12,335 nucleotides of DNA from Baffinella frigidus (lineage: Eukaryota > Cryptophyceae > Cryptomonadales > Baffinellaceae). The notes beneath the pieces were generated by a model. That model was not told where the DNA came from and did not search any database. It saw only the letters and a list, made by a program, of their open reading frames with translations. The position numbers and the translations under genes were made by a program. This document shows, one piece after another, positions 7,106 to 12,264 of the stretch; position 1 is the stretch's first letter; each line of letters starts with the position of its first letter. The DNA lies in the NCBI GenBank assembly GCA_026770585.1, contig MU646409.1, positions 425,609 through 437,943 on the forward strand, read 5' to 3'.

Positions 7106-7620
7106 TGTACAAGATTCATCCTGCTAGCCAGCCCCGGGGTGTGTGCGAAGCTGAAGGCTCTGAAATCTTTTCCGACATGAAAGCATAGGATCAAATCACG
7201 TGATGCCAGCGCCCTCGCAGCGAGCAAACCAGCGGGTCAGCCTTTGATTCGTTTACTAAAATCTAACACGTCTCATGGGTACCTCGCTCATACGAAAGCA
7301 CCCCCTTCTAGGACCACCAAAGGGCCCTAGACATAGCCCCACTGTAGGGTCTTAGGAGGAGTACCTCGCCCCCCTCTATGATGTAGGGGAAACTCGCATT
7401 CCACCAGGGGGGGCGCGCGTTGGTATGTGCGAGGTACCCCTGTAGCTGGCTCCCTGTTGCAGGCCCGCCTCCGGAATGGCGTGAGATCCTCGCTCGTCGG
7501 AAGTCTCATAACCTGTCGGTTGTCCCGTCCGGGGACACCGTCCCGCATCCCCTACGTGGCGTGTAGCTTCTTGCGCTCCTACCTACATGCAGCCCAAAAT
7601 GTAGGAGCCTACGACCTGCT
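7106..7620. other. No proven gene; inverted arms and weak uS12-like hints
   Basis: GTACCTCGC (7361-7369) and GCGAGGTAC (7429-7437) are inverted arms 59 bases apart. ATCACGTGAT near 7194 is a palindrome. A splice-like block CAG|GCCCGCCTCCGGAATGGC|GTGAGA (exon part 7463-7480) would encode ARLRNG, which matches the ARVRLxNG motif of ribosomal protein uS12 and stands upstream of the stronger uS12-like segment at 7962. A six-residue match is not evidence on its own. Confidence 0.3.
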
Positions 7621-7640
7621 GGGGGTCAATTATGACCCCC
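7569..7640. repeat. Two adjacent hairpins
   Basis: GCTCCTAC pairs with GTAGGAGC in about 7575-7608. GGGGGTCA (7621-7628) pairs perfectly with TGACCCCC (7633-7640) over the loop ATTA. No T tract follows, and a bacterial-type terminator would be out of place here. Confidence 0.8.
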
Positions 7641-7758
7641 TCGCCACCGGCGGGACAGCTGGGGTGACTTGACCATAGCCACGTCCACTAGAAGTAGGTA
7701 TGACACGGCAGATGCGCGAGATCACGAGGATCTAGGTCGGGGACGGAGCAACCTGTTG

Positions 7759-7806
7759 AGGAGAAATGGGCGTCAGGAGAAATGGGCGTCAGGGGAAATG
7801 GGCGTC
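7759..7806. repeat. 16-bp tandem repeat, three copies
   Basis: AGGAGAAATGGGCGTC is repeated at 7759-7774, 7775-7790 and 7791-7806, with a single change (A to G) in the third copy. The unit is not a multiple of three, so it is unlikely to be coding. Confidence 0.95.
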
Positions 7807-7961
7807 AAATCGCGTGAGCCGCGCGCGCGCCTTACAGGGAGCCTTCGCCACATGCGACCAACAAAAACATATCATCTGCAAAAAACAACAACTTGGGCAT
7901 TTGCGATGAACAAAAAAGAGCGGGGTTCCCCGCGGCGGCAGCGTGTTGAGGTGCGTGGTGA

Positions 7962-8061
7962 GGACCAGGGGACGGGGCTCACAACCTGCGTGAATCCGGC
8001 ATAGCTCTGGTTCGCGGCGGGCGCGTTGCCAACCGTGATCACCTGCCCCGCATCATCACAG
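7962..8061 (+). CDS. Ribosomal protein uS12-like exon or pseudogene fragment
   Basis: The plus strand reads GPGDGAHNLRESGIALVRGG and then RVANRDHLPRIIT. Ribosomal protein S12 (uS12, 30S decoding centre, also encoded for plastids and mitochondria) has a nearly invariant core of the pattern PGEGHNLQEH....LVRGGRVKDLPG. Here P, G, G, HNL, E, LVRGGRV and a later D.LP are in place, with an extra Ala before HNL and an altered end. An acceptor-like ACCAG (to 7968) and a donor-like G|GTTATG (8061/8062) bracket it. After it the frame reaches a stop without the family's basic C-terminus. Upstream blocks (ARLRNG at 7463, REITRI at about 7715) are in family order, but the second is followed by an in-frame TAG. 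I read this as a decayed nuclear copy or a very divergent gene; chance similarity is less likely but not excluded. Confidence 0.45.
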
Positions 8062-8346
8062 GTTATGAGCCCATCAAAACAACCAACGTCATGCCCCTGG
8101 CCTGATCCACCGAGAGCACGAATATGGACACTCTCTCAACTCGAGGAGGTTGCATATGCGTGTGCAGCACCCACGCCAGCAGTCCGAGCGTGTGGTAGGC
8201 CCGCCTCGGCATACGTTGGAGCCATTGGCTTGGCGTTGGAGCCATTGGCTGGGGAGAGCGGACCTATCCCCGGACAATCCACGCAGAGAGGGGCGGGCGT
8301 ATTCATCTCGCAAGAGATCTGGACCAGGTCCCTTAGGAGCGATATC
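8062..8346. other. No recognised gene; 20-bp tandem duplication
   Basis: A plus-strand frame runs 8026-8352 but overlaps the uS12-like segment in another frame and has no family look. GTTGGAGCCATTGGCTTGGC (8215-8234) is repeated at 8235-8254 with two changes. Confidence 0.4.
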
Positions 8347-8371
8347 ATTTAATTAGGAGGCCTAATTAAAT
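8347..8371. repeat. AT-rich 11-bp hairpin at the 3' end of the transporter gene
   Basis: ATTTAATTAGG (8347-8357) pairs perfectly with CCTAATTAAAT (8361-8371) over a 3-base loop. On the minus strand it follows the TAA of the alternative last exon at once. It could be a 3'-UTR or transcript-end structure of the ammonium transporter gene. No AATAAA is near on that strand. Confidence 0.6.
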
Positions 8372-8604
8372 TAACTATGCCTTGACTCATTCCTCCTATT
8401 CAACCTCCTATTAAAAAGGAAATGATTCAGTTTTGTTCTGAGATTATTATGCAAGCAACGCTTGACGATGCAGATTGGTACGCTGGATGGATTGAATGGT
8501 GAGCAGGGCTCGTTGGGTACGATGGATGCATTCGAAGGTGTGCAGGGCGGCCACTTTGGTGCGCACGGCGGCCACTTTGGATACCGTCCTGGTGCAAACC
8601 CTAC
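8371..8604 (-). CDS. Possible alternative last exon of the transporter gene (Pro/Cys-rich tail)
   Basis: After an AAGCAG acceptor-like site (8605 is the G), the minus strand is open for 77 codons to TAA (8373-8371). It contains a tandem PKWPPCA/PKWPPCT block and a second related pair, SNASIVPNEPCSPFNPSSVP. The DNA repeats behind these have offsets of 21 bp (8546-8559 and 8567-8580) and 39 bp (around 8475-8509 and 8514-8548), both whole numbers of codons. It could be joined in phase to exon 9 by using an AAG|GTCCTG donor at 8741/8740. Equally it may be 3'-UTR. The plus strand is also open here (8462-8797). Confidence 0.25.
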   Translation of the reverse strand, partial: VGFAPGRYPKWPPCAPKWPPCTPSNASIVPNEPCSPFNPSSVPICIVKRCLHNNLRTKLNHFLFNRRLNRRNESRHS

Positions 8605-8618
8605 CTGCTTAAGTGGTC

Positions 8619-8720
8619 CAGTATCGGATACGGGTCAAGTACTGGAGTGGGGGGGGGGAGCTCGCGTTGGCCACTGGGCAAGTTTACGGGTACAGTATTG
8701 GATACAGGTTCGGTGTTGGA
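8619..8720. repeat. 28-bp imperfect direct repeat
   Basis: CAGTATCGGATACGGGTC (from 8619) recurs as CAGTATTGGATACAGGTT (from 8693), offset 74, with about 7 changes in 28. A run of ten G (8649-8658) lies between them. It overlaps the end of the last transporter exon. Confidence 0.7.
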
Positions 8721-8787
8721 TGGTGTGTGGGGGGCAGGACCTTGATCGGAGCTTGAGGGTAGGCGAACACCTCGCCGCCCCCATCAA
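8684..8787 (-). CDS. amt: Ammonium transporter, probable last exon (C-terminal tail)
   Basis: The acceptor GGCAG ends at 8788. Two bases complete Val, then DGGGEVFAYPQAPIK and a Pro-rich end to TAA (8686-8684). It is in phase with the previous exon and continues just after the HGE motif, where family tails vary freely. The choice rests on phase, acceptor and openness only, not on conserved residues. An internal AAG|GTCCTG site would allow joining to 8371-8604. Confidence 0.55.
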
Positions 8788-10041
8788 CTGCCGTTGAGGG
8801 TTTAGGGTTGAGGGTTGAGGGTTCAGGGTTTAGGGTTAAAGGTTAAAGGTTGATGGCTGAGGGTTGAGGGTTTAACCGTCCCACCAGAGTGCAGACTCAC
8901 GTGAGCGAGAGTGACCACAGCACAGGAGCATGCGCTGTGAGCGCAACCATCACACTCTAGTTCCTGCTAAACCCTACCATCACACCCAGTCGAGAGGGGA
9001 TGCTTCAGCGGTATCCACAGGCCGATATTGCTATGATATATGAATGTGTGAGAGAAACTGAGAGCGAGAGAGATACTTTGGCGTGTGAGCTGAGCAAGAA
9101 TTTCGATTGTAGGAGAGTGTGTTGGAGATTTGTTGGTTTATGGTTTATTGTTCATGGTTTTTGGTGTATAGTTTTATGGTTCAAGGTGTATGGTCTCATG
9201 GTTAATGGTGTGCCGTTTACGGTGTATGGTGCAGGGGTCGTTGAGGACCTCCCGGGATGCGCTCTCCGTGAATCGAGAAGTCGAGACCTTGATCCTCCTC
9301 CTCCTCCGTCACCCGCAGCCCTATTGTCTGCGCACACCACAATCACACCACGCTTCAGTAAAAAAGGGAAAGAGTCCTACCACGGTTCATCAAACCAGCA
9401 GGGGTAAGGCCAGGCAACGTGAAACCGGGAAGGAATGATGCCAAGGACGTCTCCGAACGGTCCTTGGTATCATTAACGGTCGTCGGCCTCTTGCCTGCAC
9501 GCGACACGCAACGAGCTACTAGTCTCTAACCGCCCGCACGAAAACTGGGTGCGACAACCACGTGACTCAGCCACGCGAGACGAGACGCAATGCACTCTTT
9601 TCTGGAGGAGCGAGCCAAAACTCGGATTCGAGAAGCTACACCCACACAGCGGGCTACCAAGGGATTTTCGGCACAAATCGGGCCAAATTTCCGTTACCTT
9701 CTCCATAGGAACCCCCCATATGTCCCTACGGATTGGCTACAGTAGGGTACCGTAGGGCCCTAGGTGTTATCGCTTGTGGGTGACGGGGTGGCGCACCAGG
9801 TCGATGCACTTGAGAATGATTGCCGAGAGCACGCCGGACCACCTGCTCGCACCACAGAGCGTCACTCACCCCACTTCGAATCATCACATCCAATCACATC
9901 AAACCCAGCCGGGCCCAGGCAGGCGGCTAACAGCGACGCTGGGAACACTCCTACGGGCCAAAAAAACTTTTCATCGGTCCATCCAACATGCAAACTGGAA
10001 CGTCGAGGGCGGGGGCGATACGCAACCACGCTGATGATCCC

Positions 10042-10077
<36 letters not shown>

Positions 10078-11318
10078 CGAGAGAGCGAGCAAGAGAGCGA
10101 GAGAGCGCGAGGGGGGGGCTCACGCAATGACGACGACGATGCCGTAAATCTGAAGCGGGAACTGCATCGGGTTTCCTGCTCCCAGAAATCTCCCGAGTCA
10201 GCCTCGCCCAGTCAAGGTACGGATCACGACGCAGGAATCGTGGGCCTCAACCTCCCGGTCCCGGGCACATGTTGTGTGCGTCCCGCAGTGTGTTGGTGCC
10301 CAATGCTCTGCTCCGAGTAACCTTTCAAGCGCAGGGGACACGACTGCGCGGTGCATCTCACTGCAACCGCTCCATGCAAACACTCGTGCAATAACGCTGG
10401 TGGGTTTTGTTTTTGGGGAGGGGAGGTCCAGGGTTTGGGGATTAGAGGCGGGTTTAGGGGCGGGTTTAAGGTTTAGGGTTTGGCGCGGTGCGGGGGGCAC
10501 CGTAAAAAGCGCCGGCCGCCCCGTTGATGTCGGGGTTGGCGAACAGGCCCGTCAAGAGGCCGCCCACTGCCCATCAGCATCACCAATCAGGAACACCAAT
10601 CAGGAACACCAATCAGGAACACCATGTTACTCGCTGCAAATCATGTCTACCACGTTACTCGCGAGGGTCCACCATGTTACTTGGGAGAGCACTCGAGTTG
10701 AGGGGAAGAAGCATCCGGTATTGCCATTCTGCTGCAAGGATCGCGTCTCTGGTAGGCACCGGAGAGACCAACCCCCAAACACACATGATTCTGAAAATGT
10801 GGGGTAGATACGAAAGCCCCCAAAATGACACGTTGGAAGAAGAGCGTGACCGATGCTTCAGCTGATCCACTCGGGGGCTATTCCTAAGTTGGTAATGTGG
10901 GTTCGCGGTACAAATGCGTCAAGTTTGGAGTGTACCGATGCCGCCGATGCCGTGGACGCCGAAAGCGTCGAGAGCGTCGTCGAATCCCAGCCTGCGCTTT
11001 CGGGTTTTGGGTTTCGGCTTTCTGGGTCAGCTTGCAAGGTGGACTTTCGTGTTTCGGCTTTCGGCTTTTGGGTCTGGTCATCTTGTAGGATGAGGTTGCG
11101 GGGGTGTTCTGGTTAGCTCGTAGGGTGAACTTTTGGGATTCGTGTTTCGGGTGTCAGGCCAGCGTGTTGGGCGGACTTTGGTGTTTTGGGGTTCGCATTT
11201 CGCATTTGGTGTTTCGGGGTTCGCACCGGTGCTTGAGCTGGATGGAGAAGTAGCCCAGCACCCCCCCGATCAGACCGATGAAAAACGCCCCTGCTCGCCC
11301 ACCAGGTGCCGTCGTCAG

Positions 11319-11351
<33 letters not shown>

Positions 11352-12238
11352 GCTCCCTGTCTCTTTCCGCCCCCCCCTCTCTTTGAGATGCAACATCAAG
11401 AACGAGACTGCACTGCACGCGCAGACGGCTCCTTTGCCGGTGACTAGAGTGGCGTGCACAGGGCAAGGCTTCTACACAAAGAGGTGTTGAGTGACCACGA
11501 TTCGGTAGATTCTCTGCAGGGGCAGGGCCAAGGGGCAAGCGAGAGCCGACTCCAATGGCGTTGCTGGGCGAGAAGCAAGCAAATGTGCGTGCAGAGGCAG
11601 CGGGACTGAGAGAGAGAGAGCGACAGAGAGAGAGCGAGATAGCAAGAAACATCGAGAAAGAGATAGCGGCAGCGGGACAGACCAGTCTGGTCGACGTAAC
11701 CCGCCCCTGGGGTGATCATCACCAATCCCATCACCTGGTCGGGACTCGGGCGTCACGTCACCATCCAAACCATCCAAACCCTCACCACACCAGTGTCTTG
11801 GAAGGGGTCGCCAAAAGTCATCACCGTCTTTAAAACGGATTCAAAGCGATCTAAGCCCTCCAGTCTGGCGTGGACATTCCAAACCCTGAAGCACCATGCG
11901 GAGGATCCAAGACATCTGATCAACACAGGTGTCTCGCGTTGACCCTAGACCCTACGATTCGGTGGGCTACGAAGGTTTCGTTCCCCTAGATTTAGCGACA
12001 ACTTACCATTTTTTCACCAGATAAGTCCTTAAAGTTACTTATGTTGGGGCAAGTTGACTTTCGAAGAAAGGTCCGTAGTCCACTGTATGGAACGCTGGAC
12101 TCACCGAACCAGAGACGATGCCGAGGACGGAGGGCTTCTTGCGCATGTACCACTCGAGACACATCCACGTGAATCCCGAGACCGAAGCTGAGAGGTGCGT
12201 CGTCAGCAGCGCCCACGCTGCCAGCCCGTTCGCCGCAA
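8684..12238 (-). CDS. amt: Ammonium transporter, AMT/MEP/Rh family (3' part, at least nine exons)
   Basis: This membrane channel conducts ammonium or ammonia into the cell. The window holds its C-terminal half in nine exons joined by GT-AG introns: 12238-12105, 11734-11683, 11290-11227, 10991-10936, 10566-10501, 10175-10124, 9842-9797, 9327-9249 and 8787-8684. They total 653 bases, one base short of 218 codons because the first codon is split with an exon outside the window. In order the product shows AANGLAAW (before TM7), KPSVLGIVSGS, GLVMITPGAGYV (TM8), GAFFIGLIGG (TM9), DDALDAFGVHGIGG (TM10, with the second of the two conserved pore histidines), LLTGLFA, NPMQFPLQ, AWSGVLSA (TM11), and the cytoplasmic IGLRV, GLD and HGE motifs. 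The first pore histidine lies in the missing part. No frameshift or stop breaks the exons, so the gene looks intact. Introns are 235 to 469 bases and hold telomere-like or simple repeats. The end of the tail is the least certain part. Confidence 0.95.
8796..8874 (+). repeat. Telomere-like (TTTAGGG-type) island in intron 8, at the acceptor
   Basis: About eleven decayed heptamers (TTTAGGG, TTGAGGG, TTCAGGG, TTAAAGG) on the plus strand. On the transcribed minus strand the C-rich copies end within about ten bases of the acceptor AG at 8789-8788. CTCAAC and CTAAAC stand where a branchpoint is expected. Confidence 0.92.
9122..9237 (+). repeat. Strongly decayed heptamer island (TTTATGG-type) in intron 8, at the donor
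   Basis: The series TGGTTTA, TGGTTTA, TTGTTCA, TGGTTTT, TGGTGTA, TGGTTCA, AGGTGTA and so on keeps a 7- to 8-base step for over 110 bases, ending 11 bases from the donor of exon 8. It resembles the GTTCATG sub-family at 3541-3600. Confidence 0.8.
9249..9327 (-). CDS. amt: Ammonium transporter exon (GLRV...GLD...HGE tail)
   Basis: The acceptor CGCAG ends at 9328; the likely donor is G|GTCCTC. It reads TIGLRVTEEEEDQGLDF, then SIHGERIPG. GLRV....E..GLD...HGE is the cytoplasmic signature that couples the subunits of AMT trimers. A GAG codon run encodes the four Glu. If the donor is not used, the frame ends at a TAA (9219-9217) after ten more residues. Confidence 0.93.
9434..9474. repeat. 15-bp hairpin in intron 7
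   Basis: AATGATGCCAAGGAC (9434-9448) pairs with GTCCTTGGTATCATT (9460-9474), with one G/T wobble and an 11-base loop. It lies about 105 bases upstream of the acceptor on the transcribed strand. It could be a foldback remnant or a structured intronic RNA; no target-site duplication is seen. Confidence 0.85.
9724..9757. repeat. Inverted arms CCCTACGG/CCGTAGGG in intron 7
   Basis: CCCTACGG (9724-9731) and CCGTAGGG (9750-9757) are perfect 8-bp arms over an 18-base loop, beginning about 40 bases inside the donor end of intron 7. Confidence 0.75.
9797..9842 (-). CDS. amt: Ammonium transporter exon (TM11 end)
   Basis: The acceptor AGCAG ends at 9843; the donor is CTG|GTGCGC. One base completes Ala, then WSGVLSAIILKCIDL, ending in phase 0. 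It matches the family's (A/V)WSG....I..K..D(L) at the end of TM11. At 46 bases it is the shortest exon in the gene. Reading through the donor gives a basic tail and an early stop, so splicing is needed. Confidence 0.93.
10042..10110 (+). repeat. (AG)14 microsatellite with GAGAGAGC tail, intron 6
   Basis: A pure AG run (10042-10069) is followed by irregular GAGAGAGC units to about 10110. On the transcribed strand it is a CU tract starting about 14 bases after the donor of exon 6. Confidence 0.95.
10124..10175 (-). CDS. amt: Ammonium transporter exon (start of TM11)
   Basis: The acceptor AGCAG ends at 10176; the donor is GC|GTGAGC. Two bases complete Gly, then NPMQFPLQIYGIVVVI, then two bases of Ala. 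YGNPMQF..Q matches the YGN..Q...Q stretch leading into the last helix. A CTGAC motif lies 22 bases before the AG. Confidence 0.93.
10430..10483 (+). repeat. Telomere-like island in intron 5, near the donor
   Basis: Decayed heptamers (GGGTTTGGGGA, GGGTTTAGGG, GGTTTAGGGTTTGG) on the plus strand. On the transcribed strand CCCTAAACC starts about 17 bases inside the intron after the donor of exon 5. Confidence 0.85.
10501..10566 (-). CDS. amt: Ammonium transporter exon (TM10 end and loop)
   Basis: The acceptor GGCAG ends at 10567; the donor is G|GTGCCC. Two bases complete Val (GGIV), then GGLLTGLFANPDINGAAG and AFY, then one base of Gly. The family pattern G.L.TG.FA is clear. The NP-DINGAAGAFYGNP loop resembles long-loop AMT proteins of bacteria and algae. 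Confidence 0.94.
10581..10619 (+). repeat. 13-bp tandem repeat, three copies, beside the intron 4 acceptor
   Basis: CACCAATCAGGAA repeats exactly at 10581-10593, 10594-10606 and 10607-10619. On the transcribed strand each copy carries CTGAT, a branchpoint-like motif; the nearest in-copy A is 20 bases from the acceptor. Further CCATGTTACT-type repeats (10621, 10649, 10671) lie deeper in the intron. Confidence 0.95.
10936..10991 (-). CDS. amt: Ammonium transporter exon (DD-LDAFGVHG, pore histidine)
   Basis: The acceptor CGCAG ends at 10992; the donor is G|GTACAC. One base completes Arg, then LGFDDALDAFGVHGIGGI, then one base of the next codon. FGVHG carries the second of the twin pore histidines (His318 in E. 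coli AmtB numbering), and DD is the conserved acidic pair before TM10. All key residues are present. Confidence 0.96.
10997..11225 (+). repeat. Decayed heptamer array (TTTCGGG/TTTTGGG type) filling intron 3
   Basis: Nearly the whole 235-base intron (10992-11226) consists of variants of TTTCGGG, TTTCGGC, TTTTGGG and TTTGGTG on the plus strand. On the transcribed strand the C-rich repeat starts about two bases after the donor core and runs to CCCGAAAGCGCAG, so the last repeat unit abuts the acceptor. A CTGAC motif (11030-11026) interrupts it. Confidence 0.88.
11227..11290 (-). CDS. amt: Ammonium transporter exon (TM9)
   Basis: The acceptor AGCAG ends at 11291; the donor is G|GTGCGA. Two bases complete Gly, then GAFFIGLIGGVLGYFSIQ and LKH follow, then two bases of Arg. 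This is the glycine-rich TM9 and the start of the TM9-TM10 loop. A CTGAC branchpoint-like motif stands 24 bases before the AG. Confidence 0.95.
11319..11383 (+). repeat. CT-rich microsatellite, acceptor side of intron 2
   Basis: CT repeats run 11319-11350 and pass into a CT/C-rich tail. On the transcribed strand this is a GA tract ending 28 bases before the acceptor, just upstream of a CTGAC motif. Confidence 0.92.
11608..11668 (+). repeat. GA-rich microsatellite, donor side of intron 2
   Basis: GA repeats with CGA and ATA interruptions. On the transcribed strand this is a CU tract starting about 14 bases after the donor, complementary in kind to the GA tract at the other end of the same intron. 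Confidence 0.92.
11683..11734 (-). CDS. amt: Ammonium transporter exon (TM8 end)
   Basis: The acceptor ACCAG ends at 11735; the donor is G|GTCTGT. It starts in phase 0 and encodes VMGLVMITPGAGYVDQT plus one base of Gly. This is the family's GLV.ITPA.GYV signature, with Gly in place of the usual Ala after Pro. It continues the SGS of the previous exon exactly as in the family. Confidence 0.95.
11711..11778. repeat. GGTGATCATCACC palindrome and ACCATCCAA repeats
   Basis: GGTGAT-C-ATCACC (11711-11723) is a 13-base palindrome inside exon 2 of this window, where it codes for VMIT, so it may be chance. ACCATCCAA is doubled at about 11760-11777 in intron 1. Confidence 0.6.
12105..12238 (-). CDS. 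amt: Ammonium transporter, first exon in window (TM7 region)
   Basis: The acceptor CGCAG ends at 12239 and the donor G|GTGAGT starts at 12104. Two bases complete a split codon, then 44 codons follow: AANGLAAWALLTTHLSASVS, then GFTWMCLEWYMRKK and PSVLGIVSGS. The family consensus here is a GSA.AAN..AA stretch, a TM7 helix ending W...EW, and the KPS.LG..SG start of TM8. The split first codon ends in TT, so Val or Phe fits the upstream GSA(V)AANG pattern. It ends in phase 0. Confidence 0.95.
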
Positions 12239-12264
12239 CTGCGGGGGGTGTTGTGTTTGTTTCA

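Noticed and set aside
7621-7640. Intrinsic transcription terminator
   Set aside because: The hairpin is strong, but no T tract follows, no gene ends there, and the genome is eukaryotic.
10274-10807. A 177-codon plus-strand frame
   Set aside because: It lies across a transporter exon on the opposite strand, a 13-bp repeat and a telomere-like island, and has no family features.
11113-11652. A 179-codon minus-strand frame
   Set aside because: It reads through the GA/CT tracts of intron 2 and uses the wrong frame over the TM9 exon. The spliced transporter model explains this DNA better.
11711-11723. GGTGATCATCACC as an operator-like site
   Set aside because: It lies inside a transporter exon and is explained by the codons for the conserved VMIT stretch.
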